Source of the DNA: JAJTDS01 sp964202895
GTDB taxonomy: Bacteria; Pseudomonadota; Alphaproteobacteria; Rickettsiales; UBA1997
Length of the DNA stretch: 64,000 nucleotides
Assembly (NCBI GenBank): GCA_964202895.1
Contig: CAXNJM010000001.1
Span: 186,001-250,000 of the forward strand
Direction of reading: 5' to 3'
Below, piece after piece: positions 34,810 to 44,672 of the stretch (its first letter is position 1; every line of letters begins with the position of its first letter). Under the pieces are notes generated by a model. The model saw nothing but the letters and a program-made list of their open reading frames with translations, did not search any database and was not told where the DNA came from. A program made the translations under genes and the position numbers.

Positions 34810-37800
34810 ATGTCAATCGTTAACACATCAATTAAAAGGCCAATTTTTGTAACTTGCTCGATGTTAATAATTATTGTGTTGGGCATTGTATCTTTTAAAA
34901 AGATGAGTGTTGATTTGTTTCCCAATGTTAACATTCCTGTAATATTTGTCATGACAAGCTACGAAGGAGCTGGTCCTGCTGAAATAGAATCTTTAATTAC
35001 CAAGCCTCTAGAAGAGGAAATTAGCACAATCTCTGGAATAAAAAGACTCAACTCTCGCAGTTTAAAAGATTCTAGTCAGGTTATAGTTACGTTTTATCAA
35101 AATGTAGATATAAAATATGCTGAACAGCAATTGAGAGATAGAATTAATCGTGCAAAATATAAATTACCGGAAGATGTAAAAGACCCTGTAATTCGTAAGG
35201 TTGACCCTGCTGATCAGCCAATTATTACAATTGCTCTTGATGCAAATTTAGGGCAGGGCGAACTTTATGATTTAGCTAATGATTTTGTTAAGCCAAGAAT
35301 TGAGCAGGCTAACGATGTTGGTTTAGTTGAAATTATAGGTGGCAGAAAAAGAGAAATTCATATTTTGCTTGATATTGAAAAAATGAAACAAAAGCAACTA
35401 TCGCTTTCTGAAATAGAAAGGCAATTAAGAATGTCTGGCAAGAAAGTAGGTATAGGAACTAGAGATAATGGTAATCAAGAATTATTCTTCACTAGCGATA
35501 ATGAACTAAGCGATATAGAGCAAGTAAAGAATTTGGTAGTTAGTTTTTATGGCAATGAAAAAACCACTAGAATAAAAGATATAGGTGAAGTTGTTGATAC
35601 ATTAGAAGACGAAAAGTCTCGGGCATTTTTTAATGGCAAGAAAAGCCTGTTTATTGATATTTATCGTCAATCTGATTCTAATCTAATTGCGGTTTCTGAT
35701 GCTGTTAATGTTGAACTGAAGAAAATATCTTCTCAAATAAATCAAATGAATGGTGATCCAAAAATTACTATTTTTAAAGATGCTAGCAAATATATTCGCG
35801 ATAATATTTCTGATGTTTATGAAAGTATTACTATATCTTTAATATTAACAATTATAGTGGTTTTCTTATTTCTTGCCAATGTTCGATCTACTTTTATTAC
35901 CGCCATTTCATTGCCAATTGCTTTAATTAGTGCTTTTATTTTAATGTATGTGGCTAATTTTTCTTTAAATGTTATCTCTTTGCTGGCCTTAAGCCTTGCT
36001 GTTGGCTTATTGGTTGATGATGCAATTGTGGTGACTGAAAATATCTATCGTAAAATTGAAGAGGGAATGACTCCTAAACAGGCTTCAATCGAAGCAACAA
36101 ACGAAATATTGCTTGCAATTATAGCAATAACTTTAGTTGTTATTTCAGTATTTACCCCTGTCGCCTTTATGAAAGGCACGGTTGGTGAGTTTATGAAGCA
36201 ATTTGGCCTAACGATGTCTTTTGCAATGATTGTTAGTTTTGTTGTTGCTATTACAATAATCCCAGTATTGTGTGCTTACTTATCGGGAACTAAGGTGGTC
36301 GAACAAAATAAAAACTCAATTATTAAGAAAATTTTACAATCTTTTAATAATTTTCAAAATAAATTAGAAGGATATTATGAAAAAATTCTTACTTTTTCAA
36401 TCAATAGACCTATTATAATTATTTCAATTATTGTCGCTATTTTTGTTGCTAGTATTTTTGCCTTAAAATTTGTTCCTAAGAATTTTTTACCAGAAAATGA
36501 TAACGGAGAAATCGTTGTTTCTCTTGAGTTGGAGGCTGATGCTAATATAAATTACACCAATCGAATTGCTAATGAAATAGATGAAGTAATTCGCTCAAAT
36601 CAAGAGGTTTTATTAACAGCTTATAGTGTTGGTTTTTATGGCTCTAGTCAGTCAAATCGCTCTAATTTTTATGTTAAATTAAAACCTAACAAGGAGAGAG
36701 ATATAAAAACTAGTGATTTTAAAAACAGGCTTCGTGAACAATTGAAAATATTTAAAATTGCCAACCCTATTGTTAAGGATTACGATCCAGCAGGAACTGG
36801 CTTTAGAGGTCAGCCATTTAATTTGCTCTTAATTTCTCCAAATCAAAAAATTCTCGAAGAAAACGCTTTGAAAGTTATTGAAAAACTTAGGTCTGATTCC
36901 CGTCTTAAAGAAGTAGATACTAGCAATAAAAGCACTAGATTAGAGTTTAAGGTAAATTTAAAGGAAGATAAAGCCAAATTATACGGAACTAATTCGCAAT
37001 TGGTTGGAGAAGAATTGAGAGGCTATATTGAGGGCTATAAGACAACGAAATTTAAGCAAAATGACAAAGAATACGATGTTCGCCTGAGATTACAAAATAA
37101 TCAAAATGATTTATTGAAAAACTTTAATCAAATTTATGTTTCAAACATTAATCAAAAATTAATAAAATTATCCGACATATCAACAATTAATCAAGCCAGA
37201 GCTCCTGCTGATATAAATAGACAAGATAGAGGTAGGTATATCCAAATTAGTGCCAATTTGGCTCCTAAAGTAGGTCTTGGTAATATTATTGATGAAGTCA
37301 CAAGCGAACTAACGGATGGTAAATTAAAATTACCGCCAGAAGTAAGGTTTACATTTGTTGGTGAATCGGAAAATATGAAAGATTTACAAGAGTCAACGGG
37401 TGTTGTAATGGGGTTGGGTATATTATTTATCTACCTGATATTAAGTAGTTTGTATGAATCTTTTATAACTCCTTTTACCATTTTGTTATCTTTGCCTTTA
37501 GCTCTCTGTGGTGCTTTTATCGCTCTTTTTATAACTCAACAAAGTTTTAATATTTTTACCATTTTGGGAATATTCCTTTTGATTGGGGTTTCGAGTAAAA
37601 ACTCAATTTTATTAGTTGATTTTGCCAATCAAGCAATTGAGCAAGGAAAATCAAGGACTGAGGCAATTCTTATTGCTGGTAAAACAAGATTGCGACCAAT
37701 TTTAATGACTTCATTCGCATTAATCGCAGGAACGATTCCAATTGCAATTGGTTTAAGTGAGGCATCAAAGCCAAGAATTGCGATGGGTATAGCGATTATT

Positions 37801-37914
37801 GGCGGAATGATTTCCTCTACAATTTTTAGCTTAGTTCTTGTTCCTGCAATATTTAGTTATGTTGATCGCTTTCGAGTTTGGATAAAAGAAAAACTTAGTC
37901 GATTTGTAGGTTAA
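34810..37914 (+). CDS. RND-family efflux pump, HAE-1 type inner-membrane subunit
   Basis: A 1034-residue AcrB/MexB-like proton-driven pump with the twofold layout: helix, periplasmic porter domain, six helices, repeated. Starts IVNTSIKRPIFVTCSMLIII. The proton-relay helix LAVGLLVDDAIVVTENI has the two Asp residues, and the second-half partner is GVSSKNSILLVDFANQ with the essential Lys. SFALIAGTIPIA is also conserved. Length is normal for the family. No membrane-fusion partner or TolC gene is adjacent, so the adaptor must be encoded elsewhere. Substrate range cannot be read from sequence. It is 18 bp ahead of mraY. Confidence 0.92.
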   Translation: MSIVNTSIKRPIFVTCSMLIIIVLGIVSFKKMSVDLFPNVNIPVIFVMTSYEGAGPAEIESLITKPLEEEISTISGIKRLNSRSLKDSSQVIVTFYQNVDIKYAEQQLRDRINRAKYKLPEDVKDPVIRKVDPADQPIITIALDANLGQGELYDLANDFVKPRIEQANDVGLVEIIGGRKREIHILLDIEKMKQKQLSLSEIERQLRMSGKKVGIGTRDNGNQELFFTSDNELSDIEQVKNLVVSFYGNEKTTRIKDIGEVVDTLEDEKSRAFFNGKKSLFIDIYRQSDSNLIAVSDAVNVELKKISSQINQMNGDPKITIFKDASKYIRDNISDVYESITISLILTIIVVFLFLANVRSTFITAISLPIALISAFILMYVANFSLNVISLLALSLAVGLLVDDAIVVTENIYRKIEEGMTPKQASIEATNEILLAIIAITLVVISVFTPVAFMKGTVGEFMKQFGLTMSFAMIVSFVVAITIIPVLCAYLSGTKVVEQNKNSIIKKILQSFNNFQNKLEGYYEKILTFSINRPIIIISIIVAIFVASIFALKFVPKNFLPENDNGEIVVSLELEADANINYTNRIANEIDEVIRSNQEVLLTAYSVGFYGSSQSNRSNFYVKLKPNKERDIKTSDFKNRLREQLKIFKIANPIVKDYDPAGTGFRGQPFNLLLISPNQKILEENALKVIEKLRSDSRLKEVDTSNKSTRLEFKVNLKEDKAKLYGTNSQLVGEELRGYIEGYKTTKFKQNDKEYDVRLRLQNNQNDLLKNFNQIYVSNINQKLIKLSDISTINQARAPADINRQDRGRYIQISANLAPKVGLGNIIDEVTSELTDGKLKLPPEVRFTFVGESENMKDLQESTGVVMGLGILFIYLILSSLYESFITPFTILLSLPLALCGAFIALFITQQSFNIFTILGIFLLIGVSSKNSILLVDFANQAIEQGKSRTEAILIAGKTRLRPILMTSFALIAGTIPIAIGLSEASKPRIAMGIAIIGGMISSTIFSLVLVPAIFSYVDRFRVWIKEKLSRFVG

Positions 37915-37932
37915 TAATCAATATCTATAATT

Positions 37933-39003
37933 ATGTTTAATTGTTTATTTTGTAGTAGTGATCTTTTTTTCTTTCTCAAGATCATTTTATCTTCCGCTAC
38001 TTCTTTTTTAGTAACTTTTTTTGCGATTAAGTTATTTTTAAGTAAATTAAAGCAAAAATTTATTCAGCCAATTAGGTTGGAAGGTCCAAAAACTCATATT
38101 ATAAACAAAAAAAATACCCCCACTATCGGCGGTTTGTTTATCGTATTGGCAACCGTAATAAGTACCGCAATATTTGCAGGGCTAAAGAATCAATATGTTT
38201 TAATCACATTATTTCTTTTCTTGTCATTTGCAATAATTGGTCTCATTGATGATTTAATGAAGGTTGTTTATAAAAATCCTAATGGTTTTCGTGGTTCAAT
38301 AAAACTAGTAATTCAATTTTTAATTGTTGGAGTTGTCTTATTATGGCTTGGGAGTGTTAACTTAATTCATTTTAACTACATACTAAGAATTCCTTTGTTG
38401 AATGAAGTTTATCAGCTTGATCTTGGTTATATTTATCCATTATTTATAACTTTTTTTATCGTTGGAATTGCTAATGCCGTTAATTTGACTGATGGTCTAG
38501 ATGGCTTAGTTTCTGTGCCATCAATTATTGCATTGCTATTTTTAGCCTTCTTAATTGCTATAGCTAACAATAATTATTTAGCTAATTTATTTTCTACAAA
38601 CATTATTTTTGATTCAAAGCCTTTAATAATTTTTACAAGCTCATTAATATTTGCAATTATTGGTTTTCTTATGTTCAATATTAGGCCTGCAAAAATTTTT
38701 ATGGGAGATGTCGGTAGTCTTGCAATTGGCTCTACTCTAGCCTTAATGGCAGTAATAATAAAACAAGAATTGATCTTCTTAGTTATCGCTTTATTGTTCT
38801 TAATTGAAGCTGCATCAGTATTTATACAGGTTATGTCTTATAAAATTCGTAAAAAAAGAGTGTTTCTAATGGCTCCATTACATCATCACTTTGAAAAAAA
38901 AGGTTGGAGTGAAAATAAGGTAGTAATAGTTTTTTGGTTTTTTGCGGTTTTATTTGCAAGTTTTGGAATGTTGATTTTATATATTTTATCTTTACATTCT
39001 TAA
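37933..39003 (+). CDS. mraY: Phospho-N-acetylmuramoyl-pentapeptide transferase
   Basis: A 356-residue integral membrane enzyme that makes lipid I for peptidoglycan. About ten hydrophobic helices are visible. Motifs: KNTPTIGGLFI (about 56-66), LIDDLMKVVYKNPNG with the DD pair, NLTDGLDGLVSVP, MGDVGSLAIGSTLALMA and the basic PLHHHFEKKGWSENKVV. Length equals Escherichia coli (360). It is outside the classical mur-fts cluster, between an RND pump and cimA. With glmS, its presence shows that a cell wall is likely made. Confidence 0.96.
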   Translation: MFNCLFCSSDLFFFLKIILSSATSFLVTFFAIKLFLSKLKQKFIQPIRLEGPKTHIINKKNTPTIGGLFIVLATVISTAIFAGLKNQYVLITLFLFLSFAIIGLIDDLMKVVYKNPNGFRGSIKLVIQFLIVGVVLLWLGSVNLIHFNYILRIPLLNEVYQLDLGYIYPLFITFFIVGIANAVNLTDGLDGLVSVPSIIALLFLAFLIAIANNNYLANLFSTNIIFDSKPLIIFTSSLIFAIIGFLMFNIRPAKIFMGDVGSLAIGSTLALMAVIIKQELIFLVIALLFLIEAASVFIQVMSYKIRKKRVFLMAPLHHHFEKKGWSENKVVIVFWFFAVLFASFGMLILYILSLHS

Positions 39004-39027
39004 TTCATATAAATTTTTATTAAAATT

Positions 39028-40647
39028 ATGTCAAAAAAACCTCGTATTTATCTATATGATTCAACTTTAAGAGATGGTGCTCAAACTAGCACGGTCAATT
39101 TTACCCTTAATGATAAAATTGAAATTGCTAAAATGCTTAACGATCTAGGAATTGACTACATAGAAGGTGGTTGGCCAGGATCAAACCCACTCGATGATGA
39201 GTTTTTTTCTAATTTACCACATTTAAACAATTCAAAATTTGTTGCTTTTGGAATGACGAGAAGAAGCAAAATCTCAGCACAAAATGATGAAGGAATTAAT
39301 TCTCTTGTTAATAGCAATGTTGGCTCTGTTTGTATCGTTGGTAAAAGTTGGGATTTTCAATTAAATAATGCTCTTAACATTACTCAGGAAGAGAATCTAG
39401 CGATGATAGGAGAATCAATTGCCTATATTAATAAAAAGAAGAAAGAGGCTATGTTTGATGCAGAGCATTTTTTTGATGGTTACAAATCTAATCGAAAATT
39501 TGCTTTAGAATGTTTAAAAACGGCTTTCCACAATAAAGCTAGATGGATAATATTATGCGATACCAATGGCGGTACTTTACCAAATGAAATTGAGCAGATT
39601 ATAAATGAAGTTACTAAGGAAATTCCAGGAGAGTACCTAGGAATTCACTGTCACAACGACACTGGGAATGCGATAGCAAACTCCCTAATAGCGGTAAAAG
39701 CAGGAGTTAGGCAAGTTCAAGGCACGATTAATGGTCTTGGTGAAAGATGCGGTAATGCCAATCTTATCTCTATTATTCCTAATCTTGTTTTAAAAATGGG
39801 TTATGATGTTGGTATTGAAGATTCTCAATTAAAGAATTTGGTAAAAACCTCTAATTTTCTTGATGATTTATTAAATCAAGAAAGAAACAAATTCGCTCCA
39901 TTTGTTGGTAAATATGCTTTTGCTCACAAGGGCGGGCTTCATGTTTCTGCGGTAATGAAAAATCCAGAATGTTATGAGCATGTAAATCCTGAATCCGTAG
40001 GCAATAAAAGACAAATCATGATATCGAATCAAGCCGGTCGCTCCAACATTATCTCTCGCCTTAAAGATATAGGAATTGACCCCGATAAAGATATAAAATT
40101 TAGTCAAATATCTGATTTAGTTAACAAAGTAAAAGATCTTGAAGCTAAAGGTTATGCTTTTGATGGTGCTGATGCAAGTTTTGAATTATTGGTTAACAGA
40201 TCTCTTTCCGTGGTTCCGAGCTTTTTTGAATTGATTAGTTTTAGAGTCTTAAATGAAAGAAAATTCAATAAAAATGGCAAAATAACTACCACTGCTGAGG
40301 CAACAATTAAAATTAAAATTGAAAATAAAACAATAATGGCGGTAGCTGAAGGGAATGGTCCCGTCAATGCTCTAGATAAATCGCTTCGCAAGGCATTGAT
40401 AAAAAAATATCCAGCTCTAAAAAGTGTTAAGTTGATTGATTATAAAGTGAGAATTTTACCTTCTTCGCAAGATTCAAGTCAAAAAAAGCACCAAGGAACT
40501 AAGGCAGTTACAAGGGTTCAAATTGAATCTGGAGATAATTTTGGCAATAAATGGTCAACAATCGGAGTTTCTGAAAATATTGTTGATGCATCATTTTATG
40601 CAATTTACGATAGCATAAATTACAAACTAATGAAAGAGTTGAAATAA
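39028..40647 (+). CDS. cimA: (R)-citramalate synthase
   Basis: A 539-residue enzyme of the CimA group (TIGR00977), which condenses pyruvate with acetyl-CoA, leading to isoleucine without threonine. Residues 10-20 are DSTLRDGAQTS, then a catalytic region HCHNDTGNAIANSL with metal-binding His, GLGERCGNAN and KGGLHVSAVMKNPECYEHV. A C-terminal LeuA-dimer type allosteric domain (about 400-539) follows. The related LeuA would be shorter and lacks the KNPECYEH signature. It lies 24 bp behind mraY and is convergent with a GNAT gene. Isoleucine synthesis is unexpected in a Rickettsia-like genome. Confidence 0.93.
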   Translation: MSKKPRIYLYDSTLRDGAQTSTVNFTLNDKIEIAKMLNDLGIDYIEGGWPGSNPLDDEFFSNLPHLNNSKFVAFGMTRRSKISAQNDEGINSLVNSNVGSVCIVGKSWDFQLNNALNITQEENLAMIGESIAYINKKKKEAMFDAEHFFDGYKSNRKFALECLKTAFHNKARWIILCDTNGGTLPNEIEQIINEVTKEIPGEYLGIHCHNDTGNAIANSLIAVKAGVRQVQGTINGLGERCGNANLISIIPNLVLKMGYDVGIEDSQLKNLVKTSNFLDDLLNQERNKFAPFVGKYAFAHKGGLHVSAVMKNPECYEHVNPESVGNKRQIMISNQAGRSNIISRLKDIGIDPDKDIKFSQISDLVNKVKDLEAKGYAFDGADASFELLVNRSLSVVPSFFELISFRVLNERKFNKNGKITTTAEATIKIKIENKTIMAVAEGNGPVNALDKSLRKALIKKYPALKSVKLIDYKVRILPSSQDSSQKKHQGTKAVTRVQIESGDNFGNKWSTIGVSENIVDASFYAIYDSINYKLMKELK

Positions 40648-40663
40648 TTGATGACTTTTTATT

Positions 40664-41113
40664 TTATAAATCAATGGCAAGGGTTAAGAATTCTTGCTCT
40701 TGACTGAATCCAAAAGATTGATATAAATTTTGAGCGGGTTGATTATTTTTTGCTGTTTGTAAAATTATTTTTGTAATATTTTGAGTTTTTGCAACCTCTA
40801 GAGCCTTAACCAGCATTGCTCGACCAATTTTTTTATTTCGATATTTTTCAGCAACATATAAATCATTTAAAATATATATTTTTTTTAATCCAACCGAGGA
40901 AAAAGATTGATATATTTGCATAAATGCCACAGGATTATTTTCTATCAAACCCAAATAAACTAGAGACTCATTGTTAATAATTCTTTCTGATAAGAAATCA
41001 TAACAACCTCTAATATTGGGCTGTTGATTATAAAAAGTTCGATAATCATTAAAAATTAGAGATGCTATATCAATATTTTCTAGCTCAGCTCTTATAATTT
41101 GTAGCTCTTTCAT
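40664..41113 (-). CDS. GNAT-family N-acetyltransferase
   Basis: A 149-residue GNAT protein. The acetyl-CoA binding motif A is ILNDLYVAEKYRNKKIGRAMLVKALEVAKTQNI (RNKKIG as the R/QxxGxG/A loop) and motif B is ILQTAKNNQPAQNLYQSFGF. Length is typical for a single GNAT domain. The acyl acceptor is unknown. It is convergent with cimA (16 bp apart). Confidence 0.85.
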   Translation of the reverse strand: MKELQIIRAELENIDIASLIFNDYRTFYNQQPNIRGCYDFLSERIINNESLVYLGLIENNPVAFMQIYQSFSSVGLKKIYILNDLYVAEKYRNKKIGRAMLVKALEVAKTQNITKIILQTAKNNQPAQNLYQSFGFSQEQEFLTLAIDL

Positions 41114-41144
41114 TAAAATTACTATTTTTTGGAAGTTTTCTAAA

Positions 41145-41780
41145 TCATTGCGAAGTCATGCAGAACGAACTCCAGCTGGGGATATTAAAATTAACTTCAA
41201 TTTTTTCTGGAATATCACCATCTTGCTTTTGTTGCTTTGTTGATGGAGTCTCCTTAGTTGAGTAGTAATAGAGCGGTTTTTCAACTAAACAACTCGCCGC
41301 CTTTTCAGGTTTTAAGGTTGCATTTTCTGTATCAAAATAATCAGTAAGAAAAGTATCAGGATTTATTTTTTTATTATCGCTAGAAGGATCATTGCTATTC
41401 AAAGTAAACCTTTTTGTTGTAGCATCGTATGAAGCTGGATAACAGCCTCCTGTTTGAACAAAAATCCTTTTATATTCCTCTTGGTTGAAATGCATTTTTA
41501 TTGTATTTCCACTGCCATCAACATATTCAACAACATACATATTAAACAATTGGTAAATTGATTTAAGGAGAGATTGTTGTTGTTGCGGTAGTTGCTGGGA
41601 GTTGCTTAGGGAGTTGTTTAGGTATTCTATTTGAGAATTATCTTGTACTTCTTGTTGCGATGGTTGCTGGAAGCTGTTTAGGTCTTCTATTCGAGAACTA
41701 TTTTGTGAAGATGGTTCCGATTTTTTTCTGTTATATTCTTCTTGATGAGATGTTTTATTAAATTGAAAATTTGTTTTCAT
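41145..41780 (-). CDS. Gln/Ser-rich hypothetical protein
   Basis: A 211-residue protein of no known family. Residues 1-70 are rich in Gln and Ser, with a loose duplication (SRIEDLNSFQQPSQQ and SQIEYLNNSLSNSQQ, both followed by Gln runs). From about residue 72 a more ordered part begins: LLKSIYQLFNMYVVEYVDGS, then NQEEYKRIFVQTGGCYPASY and three Cys in all. There is no signal peptide. It is 16 bp downstream of the large split gene and probably belongs to it as a cotranscribed partner. Composition is similar to the N-terminal part of that gene (Gln/Asn rich), which suggests a common origin or role. Confidence 0.6.
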   Translation of the reverse strand: MKTNFQFNKTSHQEEYNRKKSEPSSQNSSRIEDLNSFQQPSQQEVQDNSQIEYLNNSLSNSQQLPQQQQSLLKSIYQLFNMYVVEYVDGSGNTIKMHFNQEEYKRIFVQTGGCYPASYDATTKRFTLNSNDPSSDNKKINPDTFLTDYFDTENATLKPEKAASCLVEKPLYYYSTKETPSTKQQKQDGDIPEKIEVNFNIPSWSSFCMTSQ

Positions 41781-41796
41781 AGTTTTAAATAATTTA

Positions 41797-44592
41797 TTAT
41801 CTGATATTTTGAATATTTTTATTCAAATCAGTATATTTTGTATTTTTAATATCACATTGTATTGATATCGGTTGTGATTCTTTATTATTTTGATAAATTT
41901 GACAAATTAATTTATTATTACTAATATTATTTAGATAACAAGGATAATCACTTTTCTTAGAAATAATTTCATTTTGATTGAATTTTAGTTCCACAACATC
42001 AAGTTTTTTATAAATGTCACGTTTATCATCAATATTTGCAAAAGTAATATTAACTTGATCTTTGTTTTTATCATTTTCTTTCATATCGCAATAAATTGAA
42101 ATATTATTATTGATATAAAATATTTTTTTATCATCTCTTTCAAAATAATATAATTCTTCTTTTGCTTTTTTTACATCAAAATTTTTATCTAATATCTCAA
42201 TAACTCCAATAATTTCATCTTTTTCATATATGCGAAGTTGTAAGTCATCGCCTTTTTGATTTTTGTCTTTATCAGTCTCTATTCTATATTCACTATTTGC
42301 TCTTAGATTAATTAGTTTAGCTTGACGACACAATGAACTAGGCACCTTTTTTTCAATTTGTTGCTTTAAACCTAAATTTTCTTCTATTTTCCTTAAATCT
42401 TTTAAAATATCATCTTTATTACGATTTTTTATTTCCAATAATTTTGTGCAAAAATTTTCTAGCTGATTACTGATATCAAATTCTTCATCTCCGACCAAAG
42501 AAAGACCATCCATATATTTTTTTGTTAATTCTTTTTTAAAGATATCAATTACTTCATTAGAGAATTTTATGTTTTTAAGTTCTTTTTCATCAATTTTTTC
42601 AAGATATTTGATTACTTTTTCAAGAATATTGGCAGTTACTTTTCTTGCAATTTCAACATTAATAGCATTATTTTTGTTATCAACAGGCAATTCAAAAAGC
42701 TCCAGCAACTGCTCGTCGGCGGTTCTTGCTTGGATTTTTTCTAAATCTTTGCCAAGTTTATCGTAAATATTGAATTTTAAGTTGTTAAAATGAGTTAGAT
42801 TATCTCTTGGATCCAACATCTTCAAGTTAAATTCTTGTATTTTTGCACTGAAATAGCCAAGCTCTTTAACAATAGATTCTTTCAAGTCTTTATTAGGATC
42901 TATTTCTTCATTAAGATCTATTTTTGTTTTTATCGCATCAATCTTTTGATTTATTTCTTCTATATGCTTTTTTCCCCCCGAGCCAAGACCAAGAAAATTT
43001 TTCGAATTATTATATTGATTAACCAGCCCACCAATTTCTTGCAATAAATTGCCGATATTTTTATCTTTATCTGGGGCATTATCAGCAGTTTTTACAATCT
43101 GAAACTGCGAAAGAAGATCAACATATTCCCCTAGTGGAGTATCTTTAATAGATGATTCTGTTAATTTTTGCTTTAAATCTTCCAAAGCAAGAGGTTGCAA
43201 GCCATTTTCGAATTTTCTTATCGATCTTTCCCTATCAAGATTTGTAAGCCCAGATTTATCAATAAATTGCTTGTTTTTATGAGAAAACCAGGTGTAAAGC
43301 GAAGCAACTCGATCAGATTCAGAAGTAGCAACCTTGCCCACTTGCGAATTTTTTATTTCTCTATCATAATTAAAGCTTTTATGTAAAGTAGTATCAAACA
43401 TTTGCCCTAACATTGTCTTTACTGGCTCAACAACATTATTATAATTAACAATTTTGTTATATTCAGTATTTTTAGTGTTATTTTTAACATTTTTAGCAAA
43501 TATTTTTTCTATTTCCTCTTTTTTATTATCGCCTCTATTAAAATTACTTGCCTTATTGCCAATATTATTATTAACATATTTATTGATGCCTTTATTAATT
43601 CTATTTTCAGAGAAAATTAGCAATGACTCATTAATATATTCTGCTACAGTCAATTCTCTTTTTATATTAGATTTAGAAATTAATAAATCTTTATTGAAGC
43701 CAATCTCATCATTTATATTTATATCTAATTTTGTATCTAGAATCTTATTTATTATTTCGCTATTAATGCCATTTTGCATCATTTTTATTGCATTAATTTT
43801 ATCATCTAAATCAATTTCAATTTTTTTAATATCATTTACATCCTGCCTCAGATATTCTAGAGGTAAATTAATTGATATATTTTTATCGTCATATATTATT
43901 AAATCTTGGTATCCAGAAATTTCCCACTGCAATTTATCCAAGGATTCCAATATATTGCTTTGTATAAAATAACTATCGAGTAAAGTCTGATTTTCATTAT
44001 TTATTATTTGAGGAATTTTTTTCTTTAGATATTCAATTTTATTATTGCAATACTCTTTTGACATTATCTTAAACAATGCTCGATTTGGCTCCGTCATAAA
44101 ATCTTTTCCAAATTCTTCAATAAAATTACTATATCTTGCTTTTTGCGAATTAATAAATATTGATAATAGTTTTTTATTATTTTTTTCATCTTTTGCCATT
44201 CCAATTATTTTATTGAAGTCTTGTTTTAGAACATTAATAGATTTAATAATTTTTTCTTTAATATTTTCTGTATTTTGTTGTTTTATAGAGAAGAATCTAA
44301 TAATTTTATTCTGTATTGGCAATTTATCGTTATGATCAATTGCCTTGGCTAAAATCAGCTGTTTTTCTAAATTTTTAAGATCATTTTCATTTTTTAAGAT
44401 ATCTTTCTTGGCGTTTTTAATATAGATTTCTATATCAGCTTTTATTATCTTATTATTAGTATTAAATGGATATTTTTTCTGAGCAAATAATTTTGAATAT
44501 TCTTCGCCATTTTTAGCAATATACTGCATCAAAAAATTAAAGTTGGAAATTAATCTATTCCTATCAATATATTGCTCTAAATCATTTTCCAA
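41797..44592 (-). CDS. C-terminal part of a giant Asn/Lys-rich coiled-coil protein
   Basis: An open frame of 931 codons from a TTG at 44592. The frame in fact remains open upstream to 44781 with coding-like sequence (NINDAIIKDYKNKIYLNDKN, REVANNIANLKDKL), so the TTG is not the true start. The protein is highly charged and helical, with long heptad-rich stretches (e.g. EEIEKIFAKNV, KNIGNLLQEIGG), and a final segment of about 170 residues that looks beta-rich and contains most of the Cys. No signal peptide, membrane segment or named domain is seen. It is read as the last part of a roughly 1660-codon gene that is split by -1 frame changes (see 44673-46046 and 46025-46783). Confidence 0.6.
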   Translation of the reverse strand: MENDLEQYIDRNRLISNFNFLMQYIAKNGEEYSKLFAQKKYPFNTNNKIIKADIEIYIKNAKKDILKNENDLKNLEKQLILAKAIDHNDKLPIQNKIIRFFSIKQQNTENIKEKIIKSINVLKQDFNKIIGMAKDEKNNKKLLSIFINSQKARYSNFIEEFGKDFMTEPNRALFKIMSKEYCNNKIEYLKKKIPQIINNENQTLLDSYFIQSNILESLDKLQWEISGYQDLIIYDDKNISINLPLEYLRQDVNDIKKIEIDLDDKINAIKMMQNGINSEIINKILDTKLDININDEIGFNKDLLISKSNIKRELTVAEYINESLLIFSENRINKGINKYVNNNIGNKASNFNRGDNKKEEIEKIFAKNVKNNTKNTEYNKIVNYNNVVEPVKTMLGQMFDTTLHKSFNYDREIKNSQVGKVATSESDRVASLYTWFSHKNKQFIDKSGLTNLDRERSIRKFENGLQPLALEDLKQKLTESSIKDTPLGEYVDLLSQFQIVKTADNAPDKDKNIGNLLQEIGGLVNQYNNSKNFLGLGSGGKKHIEEINQKIDAIKTKIDLNEEIDPNKDLKESIVKELGYFSAKIQEFNLKMLDPRDNLTHFNNLKFNIYDKLGKDLEKIQARTADEQLLELFELPVDNKNNAINVEIARKVTANILEKVIKYLEKIDEKELKNIKFSNEVIDIFKKELTKKYMDGLSLVGDEEFDISNQLENFCTKLLEIKNRNKDDILKDLRKIEENLGLKQQIEKKVPSSLCRQAKLINLRANSEYRIETDKDKNQKGDDLQLRIYEKDEIIGVIEILDKNFDVKKAKEELYYFERDDKKIFYINNNISIYCDMKENDKNKDQVNITFANIDDKRDIYKKLDVVELKFNQNEIISKKSDYPCYLNNISNNKLICQIYQNNKESQPISIQCDIKNTKYTDLNKNIQNIR

Positions 44593-44672
44593 AATACCTT
44601 TTTCTAATAATTTATCTTTTAAATTAGCAATATTATTTGCAACTTCTCTTTTTTGTTCTTTATTTTTATCAT

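Noticed and set aside
43454..43972. 172-codon plus-strand ORF that looks like a membrane protein
   Set aside because: It is an antisense shadow of the large minus-strand coiled-coil frame; its hydrophobicity comes from reversed Lys, Asn and Glu codons.
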